A stretch of 60,000 bases of DNA, taken from Liolophura sinensis (Eukaryota > Mollusca > Polyplacophora > Chitonida > Chitonidae). The translations under genes were made by a program, and so were the position numbers. The stretch spans positions 11,744,163 to 11,804,162 of the forward strand of contig NC_088297.1 in the NCBI RefSeq assembly GCF_032854445.1. The letters are read 5' to 3'. Shown piece after piece: positions 12,136-24,071 of this stretch (the first letter of the stretch is position 1; each line of letters opens with the position of its first letter). Below the pieces are notes generated by a model. That model had not been told where the DNA came from. It did no database searches and was given only the letters and a program-made list of their open reading frames with translations.

Positions 12136-12450
12136 AATATTCCACTGAACTGGAGTATGTGTTTATAGGAGTTGGACTGGAGACAAACTTAGGCATCCAG
12201 ATCATCGCAGTAACTTTATAGGCATTCAGATAAACTGCCTGGAGTAAGTTCTTGGATATCCAGCTGGAAGTGAGTAAGTTCATAGTCGTAGGACAGTATC
12301 CACTGAATTTGAGAAGGTTTAAAAGCTTGGCCATTAACAAAATATTTAGCGCTTAGTGGGAATAGGCGTTGTGTAATTATATACTCATCAGTTGGTGTTA
12401 AAATATTGGATGACCTGTTTAACTGATGACAATAGACACTAATCGCCTAC

Positions 12451-12770
12451 CTTCCGAACACTGGCCAGGTGCTAACACAATATCGTCGATGTATGTGGAC
12501 ACCAACCCGTTGTTGTGTCCCGAGAGGAACGTCAAGTAGAATGTCTCCACGTTGGCGGCAGGGTGGCGAAGACCTTTTGGAACTGGCCATCTTGGGTTTG
12601 GAAACTTCGGCCCATATTAAAATCCGATGATTTAAACTGAACCAGAGGGGCGGGTATCGTTTTACCTTGGCGTAAAGGGGTGATAACGTTCATGCTGGGA
12701 TCGTACAAACTGGGTTCGGCTTTAACTGGGTCTGTTCCCCCTGGTGGAAACGGGAGGATGGGTCCTTCTT
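12451..12770 (-). pseudogene. E37 in copy 1: MAM third part with homopolymer indels
   Basis: 320 bp against 318 bp. One base is missing (gttgg for gtttgg) and three are added (gggg, tttt, gggg runs), net +2, so the frame breaks several times. All differences lie in homopolymers, the profile of a poorly polished contig end. Confidence 0.75.
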
Positions 12771-12999
12771 CTGTGAGGTAAGAAAGGCATTTTACCCGAA
12801 TGAAGATATAGCCCCTAAGTTTACCTTTATGGCGGTGAGTTTTATAGATGGAGGAAACCGCCGTAAAACACAGATCTTTGGCAAATTATGATGAACTTTC
12901 TCACGAGTGACGCACAGACGTGCACATCGTGTTGGTCCATAGACAAGTGGTCTTCAACGAACGTTAGACTACACAAACGAGTACTGGAGCGTCGTCCAA

Positions 13000-13143
13000 A
13001 GCCCACAGAGTGAGAAACGGGGATTTCACAAATCCGCTGTTCAAGGCCTCACATGCAGTGAGAACGAGGGCTTCGCAAATCCCCTATCCAAGTCCCCACA
13101 GGCAGTGAGAACGGGGGAATTCACAAATCCCCTGGCCAAGGCC
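13000..13143. repeat. About 48-bp tandem repeat, 3 units (copy 1)
   Basis: Units around cagtgagaacgggggattca, caaatcccctgtccaag. Copy 2 has four units. Confidence 0.85.
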
Positions 13144-13666
13144 GGATTTGAAGCCACACCTCAGGTCTCCTAGCGATTGGAAAGCACATCGAGACGTGAT
13201 TATATTATCTCATGTTTGGGATTTCAATCTCTAGCCACAAAAGTAATTGTCTCTACATCTAAATCTGGCTTGATGGTCGGACAAAAGCTTGGAAAGATAA
13301 GTCTGGCCTGTCCGGCAGTGGGTTAACATTGCCATTATCCAGATTTAAAGCCTGACCAGACCAAAGAGGACAAGTGTGGAACCAGCCACCTCACTGGTAA
13401 AAACCTTACCTACAGGCGTGTAAGGTTACACTTTTTAAGAATCTGCAAGAACTGAGAGAATGCATCCCATACTGACGTTAACTGACAAGGATCTGTATTT
13501 CTCCGGTTACGTTAGACGATTAGCCAACTATCAAACTTTTCGCTACTCTGGATTTCCTCTCCATGCGTAGTCTTTTATACTGGTATTCACTGCACATAGT
13601 ATATTCATACTTTATATACTGGAAAGTCGCGGGTTATTTGCTCGTTTTAGTATAGATACCACTTAC

Positions 13667-13793
13667 CAAGTGAATTCGTTTGTATCCGAGCGTGCCAGTA
13701 AAACGTCAACATCTTTCTCATCAAGAATAGGTAAGTCAGGTGAAGCCAGGTGTGCAATGCTGTAACGGTTACTTTCCACGCCCAGTACGTAAC
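13667..13793 (-). pseudogene. E36 in copy 1: MAM middle part with two 1-bp deletions
   Basis: 127 bp against 129 bp in the intact copy. Single bases are missing in two short homopolymers (gtcaac for gtcaaac, tttctc for tttcctc), so the frame is lost. Splice sites are intact. Likely sequence error. Confidence 0.75.
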
Positions 13794-14236
13794 CTGTGAT
13801 ATACCAGTTATACACCACTAAGGTCACTCCATAATTAGGCTATAAGAGAACTGATATGGAGTGGTTGGTGATGACACCCATCCAGTAAATTTATGCATTT
13901 CTCCACAATGCGTATAAAAACAAAACCTAATGACATACTGCCAACCAGTCCTGCTTCATTGATCTTTAATCTCTAAGTAACTGGGTACCAAGCGAGGCAG
14001 CGTCATTTTAAAAGTATTTGGAATAACCTGGGTTTGATCCCAGTTCTCCCGACTTCAAGGTGGCCGCTCTCACCATCTGATCTACTCTAACTGGATGGCC
14101 CATGTATTCATTCGTATATGCCTACAGCGAAGGTCAGTTTATACGAAATTAAAGAGATTACGTGAATAAATGATGTATAAATAGTGGCCTTCCTGAACAA
14201 CTACCTTATATATTAATTAAGCCTCTTCTCAGTTGG

Positions 14237-14514
14237 GGGGCCTCCGTGGCTCAGTCGGTTAAAGCGCTAGCGCAGCGTAATGACCCAGGAGTCTCTCACC
14301 AATGCGGTCGCTGTGAGTTCAAGTCCAGCTCATGCTGGCGGCCGTACGTGAGAAGGTCTGCAGCAACCTGCGGATGGTCGTGGGTTTCCCCCGGGCTCTG
14401 TCCGGTTTCCACCCACCATAATGCTGACCGCCGTCGTATAAGTGAAGTATTCTTGAGTACGGCGTAAAACACCAATCAAAAAAAACAAAAAAAAAAAAAA
14501 ATCTTCTCAGTTGG
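14237..14514 (+). mobile_element. Young SINE insertion with 13-bp target site duplication
   Basis: Full SINE from ggcctccgtggctcagtcgg to an A-rich tail, flanked by tcttctcagttgg at 14224-14236 and 14502-14514. Copy 2 (24080) has the unoccupied site with the 13-mer once. The target is the box A region of the older SINE that follows. Confidence 0.93.
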
Positions 14515-14758
14515 TTTGCACGCTAGCGCAGGGTAATGACCCAAAAGCCTCTCACCAATGCGGTCGCTGTGAGTTCAAGTCCAGCTCATGCTGGTTTCCT
14601 CTCCGGTCGTACGTGGGAAGGTCTGGAAGCAACCTATGGATGGTCGTCGGTTTCCCCCGGGCACTGCCCGGTTTCCTCCCGTCATAATGCTGGCAGCCGT
14701 TGTATAAGTGAAATACGGCGTAAAGCACTAATCAAATAAATAAATAAATAAATAGATA
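14515..14758 (+). mobile_element. Older SINE, target of the nested insertion
   Basis: ggtttgcacgctagcgcagg to (aaat)n. Its head is separated by the insertion at 14237-14514. Intact equivalent at 24080-24326. Confidence 0.85.
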
Positions 14759-14783
14759 AACCAGCATAAAACCGGGGACTTAC

Positions 14784-14833
14784 CGCGATCAGAGTTGGTG
14801 GAATGATCCTGTAGTGGTACATTGTGATCCACA
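14784..14833 (-). CDS. E35 in copy 1: MAM first part, cut by gap
   Basis: The donor-side 50 bp of the exon at 24349-24510, including donor gtaagt. It stops exactly at the first N of the assembly gap. Confidence 0.85.
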
Positions 14834-15033
14834 NNNNNNNNNNNNNNNNNNNNNNNNNNNNNNNNNNNNNNNNNNNNNNNNNNNNNNNNNNNNNNNNNNN
14901 NNNNNNNNNNNNNNNNNNNNNNNNNNNNNNNNNNNNNNNNNNNNNNNNNNNNNNNNNNNNNNNNNNNNNNNNNNNNNNNNNNNNNNNNNNNNNNNNNNNN
15001 NNNNNNNNNNNNNNNNNNNNNNNNNNNNNNNNN
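14834..15033. other. Assembly gap of exactly 200 N
   Basis: A round-number run of N, typical of a scaffolding placeholder of unknown true size. Both gap edges are also the edges of the duplicated segment. Confidence 0.98.
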
Positions 15034-15732
15034 CATTTTGTTGCCGGAATGAAGTACCAAAGTTTTGTTATAACAATTAATATTCTACTCACATTCTACT
15101 CTATTTTGATGTTACCTATTGACCTTGACCTTTGGGCTGAGAACCCTATTAGAGTCATTCGGATTTACTGTAAGAGATATGTGAAACGCTGGGTTATTAT
15201 TTCTTAATACCAAGCATATGACATGGCTTAACGAATAGAAGTACAAAAAAATTCTCAGTTTCTTCCCGAGGCGTAATAATGGCTTTAAGTTACAGTTTTC
15301 CTAAGCCCCCGGAGGTCAGTCCGGAAATTAAGCAGCCGGCTTTGGGTGATATATGTAGCGGTCAAAACAACTTTGATGGCAGGGAGAGCCAGAATTGCGG
15401 AACTAAGTTAAACTACAGTTTTCCTAAGCTGCAGAGGTCAGTCCAGAAATTAAAGTGAGGGATCTAAACTGGTTTGGGATTCCTAGCATGTTCATCTATG
15501 TCTTCACTTTTCGAATATTTCCAACCCGCTGACGGACAATATGCATAAAATAGAGCATTATTAAGAAATATGACTTATGCGTAAAAAAAGTCACAGGCAA
15601 ATAAAACAAAGCATATCTTTGTTTTCTTTAAAATCACAGTCTTCAATGTAATGATCTTGGTAAAAGGAAATGGCATAACTGTCGGACCATCTTTTAAAGC
15701 TATTTAGGCAGAAACGCTTATGAGCGGAGGAA

Positions 15733-16700
15733 ACCGAATCATGTTTACAGCTATAGGACGGACAGGATTACGGGTGTAACAACTCGGATTATGTTTACAG
15801 CTATAGGACGGGCAGGATTATGGGTGCAACAACTCGGATTATGTTTACAGCTATAGGACGGACAGGATTACGGGTGGAACAACTCGGATTATGTTTACAG
15901 CTATAGGACAGACAGGATTACGGGTGCAACAACGCGAATTATGTTTACAGCTAAAGGACGGACAGGATTACAAGTGCAACAACTCGGATTATGTTTACAG
16001 CTACAGGACGGACAGGATTACGCGTGCAACAGCTCGGATTATGTTTACAGCTATAGACGGACAGGATTACGGGTGCAACAACTCGGATTATGTTTACAGC
16101 TATAGGACGGACAGGATTACGGGTGCAACAACTCGGATTATGTTTACAGCTATAGGACGGACAGGATTACGGGTGCAATTGCTCGGATTATGTTTACAGC
16201 TATAGGACGGACAGGATTACGGGTGCAACAACTCGGATTATGTTTACAGCTATAGGATGGACAGGATTACAGGTGCAACAACTCGGATTATGTTTACAGC
16301 TATAGGACGGACAGATTACGGGTGCAACAGCTCGGATTATGTTTACAGCTATAGGGCGGACAGGATTACGCGTGCAACAACTCGGATTATGTTTACAGCT
16401 ATAGGACGGACAGGATTACGGATGCAACAACTCGGATTATGTTTACAGCTATAGGGCGGACAGGATTACGGATGCAACAACTCGGATTATGTTTACAGCT
16501 ATAGGACGGACAGGATTACAGGTGCAACAACTCGGATTATGTTTTCAGCTATAGGACGGACAGGATTACAGGTGCAACAACTTGGATTATGTTTACAGCT
16601 ATAGGACGGACAGGATTACGGGTGCAACAGCTCGGATTATGTTTACAGCTATAGGACGGACCGGATTACGGGTGCAACAACTCGGATTATGTTTAAGGGT
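15733..16700. repeat. 50-bp minisatellite, about 19 units (copy 2)
   Basis: Same unit as 6098-6918, with about three more units and a different order of variant units, showing copy-number change between the two copies. Confidence 0.95.
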
Positions 16701-16886
16701 ATACGAACGGGCGCGTTTATGGGTGGGGGAAACCGGCCTGCCTGAATTAATCTACCAGCCAGCCTGAATTAATCCACTGGCCTGCTGAAATTAATCCACC
16801 AGCCTTCACAACCTTCCTGCTCTCCTGGAGCTGAAGTCATCAAAGCTAAACCAGCGAGAGTTAAGTCCCTTGTATAGAACACTCAC

Positions 16887-17041
16887 TTTGCATATCCAAG
16901 CATCGTGCATAACACCCTGAATTCCGATAGACCCAGGCGAGGGGCGCACACATCACCCCACAAGCCGTTGTGATAGACTTGAAACCCTACCGGAGGCGGT
17001 GTAACTACCTGTGCGTCCAGAGATACGAATTGGAGTCTTTT
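16887..17041 (-). pseudogene. E42 in copy 2: SRCR first half with 1-bp frameshift
   Basis: Same exon as 7104-7257 but 155 bp long: an extra A in the run gaaaccc breaks the frame inside the SRCR. Since the same base is normal in the other copy and the domain is otherwise intact, a consensus error near a contig end is more likely than real decay. Confidence 0.75.
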
Positions 17042-17118
17042 CTGAAAGATAGAGATAACAAAGACATTAAAGTGGCATGTTCTCACGAATGTACATCTAA
17101 CTGAATTCAATTTTTTAA

Positions 17119-17390
17119 ATTTCATTATTTAATTATTTGATTGGTGGTTTACACCTAACTCAAGAATATTTCCCTAACACGATGGCGGCCAGCATTTTGT
17201 TGGGGGATACCCGCAACAATCCGCAGGTTGCCGTCAGAGCTTCCCATGTATGACCAACGTGATTTGATTTGATTTGATTGGTGTTTTTATGTCGCACTCA
17301 AAAATATTTCACTTTTATCGCGGCGGCCAGCGCTACGGTGGAACCCACGATCATCCGCGAGTTGCTGGAAAACCTTCCCACGTAATGCAT
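17119..17390 (-). mobile_element. Two degraded SINE 3' fragments (copy 2)
   Basis: Allelic to 7336-7612, with small indels such as loss of gggagg at about 17340. Confidence 0.75.
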
Positions 17391-18017
17391 CCCCAAAATA
17401 AGTTGCTGAAAATTATATCTAAGAGACCTTGTGCGCATATATTTTGATTTATGTGGAAATCTATACAGTCTAAAGAGGGGCTTGACGCACCACAGTACAA
17501 GTGGTATGATACCTTGGTTACGTCACTTTTTTGTCTTTATATTCACTTGAAATGCGAAACGTTTGCGAACATTGCTTAAGTCATCTTTCACTCGTCGGTA
17601 ATAAGAGCTTTATAAACATTAAAGAATGCTGACTAAGATTTCGACTCATATTATTCGTGGGTGGTAATATGACAAAAGAATTCCGAGAACTAGAGCTACA
17701 CTGTACATATAATGCATGCTGAGGGATAGGATATCAGGGCTTGTCATTTCAGGAGAAATGATATCCAGAAGAGTGCGAAGCTGAATATCACTTGTCATCA
17801 TGCTTCATCTTCTCATGGTTTAGCTATATAGCTACGTGGTTAGCTGGATTTCCTGTCGTTTCATGTTTTCAGTGGTTTATGAGCATATATTCAGCTTAAA
17901 GAAGACCAGTCTCAAATAGATTATTATATTATATATACTAACATAATAAATATTACTGCGACATCAAAAATGATACATATGGAATTCAATGCCACTCCCT
18001 CGAAAGTCTTGTCCTAC

Positions 18018-18122
18018 CGTAAGTGGTGTCTTCTTTATGGGAGATCCAGACGCCTTTACTTTGTGAAACATTGCGATAACCACACAAAAACGGATCATCA
18101 AAGACGCAGTCCAGGGACGAGG
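18018..18122 (-). CDS. E41: MAM domain, first part (short)
   Basis: SSLDCVFDDPFLCGYRN then VWISHKEDTTYG: MAM start truncated to 105 bp, phase 1-1, acceptor attttcag, donor gtagga. No matching MAM second half precedes the next SRCR exon; the missing half appears in the same exon as the following SRCR end (E43). Other copy 8225-8329. Confidence 0.82.
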
Positions 18123-18295
18123 CTGAAAATCAAAGCAGTGATTGAAGCATTGTTTGTCTATGAGCATGTCTTGACGGCTGAGCAGAACGGGGAGGGGGAG
18201 GGGGTGTGGGGCCACAGACAGTGACATATATTACCATATGTAATATTATATTCTTCCTTGTCTCATTAGCCAAACCAGAGAACAGATTTATCTCT

Positions 18296-19072
18296 TCAGA
18301 CAGATCGATGTAACTTACCACAGTCTGGCTTTGTCCCATCAGACATAACCATGTAACTTACCACAGGCTGAGTTGGTCTCATCAGACATATCTGTGTAAC
18401 TTACCACAGTCTGGGTTTGTCTCATTAGACAGATCGATGTAACTTATCACAGTCTGGGTTTGTCCCATCAGACATATCTGTGTAACTTACCACAGTCTGG
18501 GTTTGTCTCATCTGACAGATCGGTGTACCTTACCACATCTTGGCTTTGTCTCATCACATAGCTCAGTGTAACTTATCACAGTCTGGGTTTGTCTCATCGG
18601 ACATATCCGTGTAACACATCACAGTCTGGGTTTGTCTCATCGGACATATCCGTGTAACACGTCACAGTCTGGGTTTGTCTCATCGGACAGATTGGTGTAA
18701 CTTGCCAGAGTTTGGGTTTGTCTCATCTGACAGATCGGTGTAACTTACCACTGTCGGGTTTGTCTCATCTGACAGATTGGTGTTGTAACTTGCCACAGTT
18801 TGGGTTTGTCTCCTTTCACAGCTCAGTGTAACTTACCACAGTCTGGGTTTCTCTCACACACAGTTCAGTGTAACTTATCAGACAGATCGCTCTAACTTAC
18901 TACAGTCTGGGTTTGTCTCCTTTCACAATTCGGTGCAACTTACCACAGTCTGGGTTTGTCTCATCATTCAGTTTGATGTAACTTACCACAGTCTGGGTTT
19001 GTCTCCTCATACAGTACGGTGTAACTTACCACAACCTGGGCTTGTCTCCTCACACAGTTCGGTGTAACTCAC
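18296..19072. repeat. 43-bp minisatellite seeded at E40 splice donor (copy 2)
   Basis: As 8500-9167, with about 18 units. The unit next to the exon has gtgagt where copy 1 has gtaagt. Confidence 0.95.
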
Positions 19073-19195
19073 CACAGTCTGGGTTTATCTCATCGGACAG
19101 ATCGACGTCAGAACAATCATTGATAGAGTTACACTTGGCGCCTGTGGGTATGCATGTCAAAGACGATACACACTGGAATTCATCACTGCTGCAGT
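19073..19195 (-). CDS. E40: LDL-receptor class A domain
   Basis: DCSSDEFQCVSSLTC, KCNSINDC, LSDEINPDC, 123 bp phase 1-1. Donor gtgagt here, gtaagt in the other copy (9168-9290). The coding end DEINPDCG plus donor is the seed of the 43 bp tandem array at 18296-19072. Confidence 0.9.
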
Positions 19196-20090
19196 CTGTA
19201 ACAACGAAAACTCATAGGTTTAAATGCAGTTGTTATTTGGTCACATGACTCAAAATCTTATTGATAAACAGCGACAAAGTTTTCTCTTGGTTGCAGCGGT
19301 CAAAAGACTAACTCAACTCATAAAGGCCCTGTGTTCTGAATGAAAATCTGGAAAATATTATGTCGGTGTAAAAACTGTTTTTCATTGCTGGAAGTAAGAA
19401 ATGAAGCCCATCAATATAAAACTGGGACGGAGGATTTATTCGAATCGGAGCGGCCGCAGCTCGCCATGTTAATGTATGGGAATTGGGACTGGCCAGTGCA
19501 TGTTACAATACAGGAGCTGGCCAGGACAGCAGTTACAGTAACGCGGTGAACTAAAATTTTATAATCGTTCTCCGAGTAATGGGCGTGCTGAGTGGTCAAA
19601 AATACGATCTCATTACCACATCAAAAAGGTAACTAACTTTATACACAGGCTTTGATAGAAGATGGCACCTCTGCATAATATTTAGAGTAAAATGCAGTCT
19701 GAGATAAGATGGCACATTTCAACATACCGTCAATGAGTATTGCGCTGCAAACAGGTCATGTACTGGCCAGGTAGAAAATATCAACATATGCCTTAATATT
19801 CGCAGCACTTTGTAAAGTTGTAGAGGGTGGCTATTAATTCACTTTACTTAGAAATTTGTTTTGTTTTTTTTTTGTTGTTTGAAAACAGTGTAATGTTTCA
19901 TCGAGAAGATGCTATTTTTTTATAGTTTTCTCTCCTTTTGTTCTCTGGATGACCAGTGCGTGTATCTATATAAACAGCTGCGAAGTTTTAACACTGAATC
20001 AGTCTTTCGCAGTTTCCATTTTTATTCTACAGTAAGATTTAATCGAAATGATACACACAGCAAAATGTATATGTAAGGTATTAGTCCTAC

Positions 20091-20465
20091 CTTTAGGCTG
20101 ACACGATCCACTGGATAGAAGCACGTTGTCCACTCTGATGAAGCCGTCACCGCCTCTTCCTTCACCAATAAACACAAGCCTGTACGTGGATGCCCCGTTT
20201 GGGTATAGTGGAACGAAAGCAGATCTCCAGTCATGATGGCTAGAAGATGTCAAACTCCACACTTTATGCCCAGAAAAATGTCTTTCAGTCCCGTCCTCGG
20301 CACTGCCCCAGGCAATCTTCTCAACTGCAACACCCAGAGTGCCTCCCATCTCATCATCAAACTTGTACATAAAGCTAAGACATCCGGGCAAACGATCCTG
20401 TTGGATCACTGGGCTGAAGATATAGCTCTTGTGGCTGTTTATTGTTGTCAAGGCAAGGTGGCGAT
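20091..20465 (-). CDS. E39: MAM domain, second part
   Basis: LPGCLSFMYKFDDEMGGTLG, WRSAFVPLYPNG, YRLVFIGEGRGGDG, IRVDNVLLSSGSC: MAM C-terminal half. 375 bp phase 1-1, acceptor aaacag, donor gtagga. Same as 10119-10493 in the other copy. Confidence 0.9.
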
Positions 20466-21293
20466 CTGTTTAGAACGAAAAATAACATCACTTGATAAAA
20501 AGTGAAATGTTTTCTATAGCGTTACGATATCGTTGAAATACATTAAGTAATTGAACTTAACTTAAAACATGTAATACGTTTTGTATCATGGCTCTTCATA
20601 AAGGGAGTGCACTCTATCTGCTTGAAAAATATTACCAGGTATGCCGATTCAAGTGTTGTCACCGAAATCACTTGTATTGTTATTCATGTAGGTACAAGGC
20701 TCTGCTGGTTTGAGAGTTACAAGATTTACCTCAATTTCCTGGTAACTCGAGAACCCGATTAGTCAATGGTGAGCTACGTGTTTAATAAATTTGAATTTGA
20801 ATTCGAGGCTGAGCTCATCCGGGCGCTTCACTCACACGAAGCAGTGGCAAGTAGACGACGAGCGGAAAGATAACATGCGAAGGTACAGGAAAATGGACAA
20901 TTTTGGATGATATTATGAGAACTATGGCTGATACAACAACTGGAAATTATAGGGTGTTGGACAATGTGCACAGCACATACAGATTTTGAACGTCAAAAAA
21001 AGCTGTGTTTGCAATTATGAGACGGTGAAGCAGAGTTTTGTATCAACTTCCAGTTTATTCAGACAATATTTTCACCATCATGTGAACGCGTGTCGGGCAT
21101 GTTGGCGCGAGGAATACGGCAAATGCCCGGATATCGCATAGGCACGGAAAATTCTCTCGGAAAGGTTTCACCTTTGCACTAAGGGTTTATAGTAACTTGA
21201 AAAATAAAAAAATGTCTTCTATCTTCGTAAGTCAAACGTAATCTACGAATGAAGTACAGGACTTCAGTGATTCATAGCAGAAGTTTTTCTCAC

Positions 21294-21428
21294 CAACAGG
21301 TTTTGCTGCAGAGTCGGTTTCAGCGAAGCTGTTATTGGTCACATCATTCATTACTGCCCAGAGAGAGTCGTCGTCTGTCGTACCGTACCCACATATTCCG
21401 GGCTCGTCGAATGTGCAGTCAACAGTGA
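21294..21428 (-). CDS. E38: MAM domain, first part
   Basis: VTVDCTFDEPGICGYGTTDD and SLWAVMNDVTNNS: MAM start, 135 bp phase 1-1, donor gtgaga, acceptor gttgcag. Same as 11322-11456 in the other copy, which is also in frame. Confidence 0.87.
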
Positions 21429-21464
21429 CTGCAACAGTGAGAAGTATTCATATATTTTATAGGT

Positions 21465-21945
21465 ATTCAGTTTGATTGGAGCAAGTTTAAAGCCATCCAG
21501 CTGGAACAGAATAATTTTGTAAGGGTATCCAGCTAGACTAGAGTAAAACTTATAGCCATCAGTGGGACTTCAGTAATTTTATAGGCATCAGACTGCATGG
21601 GAATAAGTTTATAGGCATTTAGTTGGACTGGAGTAAAACTAGAGGCATCCAGGAGTAAGTTTCTGGATATCCAGCTGGACTGGAGTAACTTTATAAGCCT
21701 CCACATGGAATGGAGTAAGTTTATAGACATCCAGCTGGAATGGAGTAAGTTTATAGACATCCAGCTGGAATGGAGTAAGTTTATAGACATCCAGCTGGAA
21801 TGGAGTAAGTTTATAGACATCCAGCTGGAATGGAGTAAGTTTATAGACATCCAGCTGGAATGGAGTAACTTTATAAGCCTCCACATGGAATGGAGTAAGT
21901 TTATAGACATCCAGCTGGAATGGAGTAATTCATAAGAATATTCCG
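21465..21945. repeat. 30-bp minisatellite (copy 2, shorter)
   Basis: Same unit as 11500-12135 but about 150 bp (about five units) shorter: a second copy-number difference between the copies. Confidence 0.93.
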
Positions 21946-22249
21946 CTGAACTGGAGTATGTGTTTATAGGAGTTGGACTGGAGACAAACTTAGGCATCCA
22001 GATCATCGCAGTAACTTTATAGGCATTCAGATAAACTGCCTGGAGTAAGTTCTTGGATATCCAGCTGGAAGTGAGTAAGTTCATAGTCACAGGACAGTAT
22101 CCACTGAATCTGAGAAGGTTTAAAAGCTTGGCCATTAACAAAATATTTAGCGCTTAGTGGGACTAGGCGTTGTGTAATTATATACCCATCAGTTGGTGTT
22201 AAAATATTGGATGACTGATAACTGATGACAATAGACACTAATCGCCTAC

Positions 22250-22567
22250 CTTCCGAACACTGGCCAGGTGTTAACACAATATCGTCGATGTATGTGGACA
22301 CCAACCCGTTGTTGTGTCCCGAGAGGAACGTCAAGTAGAATGTCTCCACGTTTGGCGGCAGGGTGGCGAAGACCTTTTGGAACTGGCCATCTTGGGTTTG
22401 GAAACTTCGGCCCATATTAAAATCCGATGATTTAAACTGAACCAGAGGGCGGGTATCGTTTACCTTGGCGTAAAGGGTGATAATGTTCATGCTGGGATCG
22501 TACAAACTGGGTTCGGCTTTAACTGGGTCTGTTCCCCCTGGTGGGAACGGGAGGATGGGTCCTTCTT
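22250..22567 (-). CDS. E37: MAM domain, third part
   Basis: ITLYAKVNDTRPLVQF, FQKVFATLPPNVETF, YLTFLSGHNNG, STYIDDIVLTPGQC: end of a MAM domain, closing with iDDi...pG.C. 318 bp phase 1-1, donor gtaggc. The copy at 12451-12770 carries four single-base indels (net +2) and is out of frame. Confidence 0.88.
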
Positions 22568-22797
22568 CTGTGAGGTAAGAAAGGCATTTTACCCGAATGA
22601 AGATATAGCCCCTAAGTTTACCTTTATGGCGGTGAGTTTTATTGATGGAGGAAACCCGCCGTAAAACACAGATCTTTGGCAAATTACTGATGAACTTTCT
22701 CACGAGTGACGCACAGATGTGCACATCGTGTTGGTCGTAGACAAGTGGTCTTCAACGAACGTTAGACTACACAAACGAGTACTGGAGCATCGTCCAA

Positions 22798-22990
22798 AGC
22801 CCCACAGACAGTGAGAAACGGGGGATTCACAAATCCCCTGTCCAAGACCGCATGAGCAGTGAGAATGGGGGGATTCACAAATCCGTTGTTCAAGGCCTCA
22901 CATGCAGTGAGAACGAGGGCTTCGCAAATCCCCTATCCAAGTCCCCACAGGCAGTGAGAACGGAGGGATTCACAAATCCCCTGGCCAAGG
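22798..22990. repeat. About 48-bp tandem repeat, 4 units (copy 2)
   Basis: Same unit as 13000-13143. The preceding 22690-22797 (tcttcaacgaacgttagact and neighbours) resembles 50690-50815, so the repeat probably grew from the tail of a dispersed element. Confidence 0.85.
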
Positions 22991-23517
22991 CCGGGTTTGA
23001 AGCCACACCTCAGGTCTTCAAGCGATTGGAAAGCACATCGAGACGTGATTATATTATCTCATGTTTGGATTTCAATCTCTAGCCACAAAAGTAATTGTCT
23101 TCACATCTAAAATCTGGCTTGATGGTCGACAAAAGCTTGGAAAGATAAGTTTGGCCTGTCGGCAGTGGTAACATTGCCATTATCCAGATTTAAAGCCCTG
23201 ACCAGACCAAAGAGGACAAGTGTGGAACCAGCCACCTCACTGGTAAAAACCTTACCTACATTTACAGGCGTGTAAGGTTACACTTTTTAAGAATCTGCAA
23301 GAACTGAGAGAATGCATCCCATACTGACGTTAACTGACAAGAGGTCGTATTTCTCCGGTTACGTTAGACGATTAGTCAACTATCAAACTTTTCACTACTC
23401 TGGATTTCCTCTCCATGCGTAGTCTTTTATACTGGTATTTACTGCACCGCAACGTTATACTTATATATACTGGAAAGTCGCGGGTTATTTGCTCGTTTTA
23501 GTATAGATACCACTTAC

Positions 23518-23646
23518 CAAGTGAATTCGTTTGTATCCGAGCGTGCCAGTAAAACGTCAAACATCTTTCCTCATCAAGAATAGGTAAGTCAGGTGAGGCC
23601 AGGTGTGCAATGCTGTAACGGTTACTTTCCACGCCCAGTACGTAAC
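23518..23646 (-). CDS. E36: MAM domain, middle part
   Basis: GYVLGVESNRY, AHLASPDLPIL, ERCLTFYWHARIQTNSLG: the MAM centre (yyl.v......a.L.sp.l.....rCl.FwYhm.g). 129 bp phase 1-1, acceptor caacag, donor gtaagt. The copy at 13667-13793 is 2 bp shorter and out of frame. Confidence 0.87.
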
Positions 23647-24071
23647 CTGTTGATATACCAGTTATACACCACTAAGGTCACTCCATAATTAGGCTATAAG
23701 AGAACTGATATGAGTGGTTGGTGATGACACCCATCCAGTAAATTTATGCATTTCTCCACAATGCGCATAAAAACAAAACCTAATGACATACTGCCAACCA
23801 GTCCTGCTTCATTGATCTTTAATCTCTAAGTACTGGGTACCAAGCGAGGCAGCGTCATTTTAAAAGTATTTGGAATAACCTGGGTTTGATCCCAGTTCTC
23901 CCGACTTCAAGGTGGCTGCTCTCACCATCTATTCTACTCTACCTGGATGGCCCATGTATTCATTCGTATATGCCTACAGCGAAGGTCAGTTTATACGAAA
24001 TTAAAGAGATTACGTGAATAAATGATGTATAAATAGTGGCCTTCCTGAACAACTACCTTATATATTAACTA

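Larger units (their letters stand above)
5402..14833. repeat. Copy 1 of an about 9.4 kb near-identical duplication
   Basis: Matches 15034-24398 over its entire length with scattered substitutions, homopolymer indels, different minisatellite copy numbers and one extra SINE (14237-14514). It ends exactly at the N gap. It contains exons E35 (cut) to E42. Read as one of two unmerged alleles rather than a true tandem duplication. Confidence 0.92.

Noticed and set aside
11666-12340. 224-residue open frame on the minus strand (and the 202-residue equivalent at 21533-22141)
   Set aside because: It is the 30-bp minisatellite translated; a 30-bp unit without stops is open on both strands. No domain, and it lies within an intron.
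14237-14330. tRNA gene-like sequence with box A and box B
   Set aside because: Head of a SINE; it continues into the SINE body and A-rich tail and does not fold as a complete tRNA by eye.
14682-15207. Open frames running through the N gap
   Set aside because: Created by untranslated Ns; not evidence of coding.
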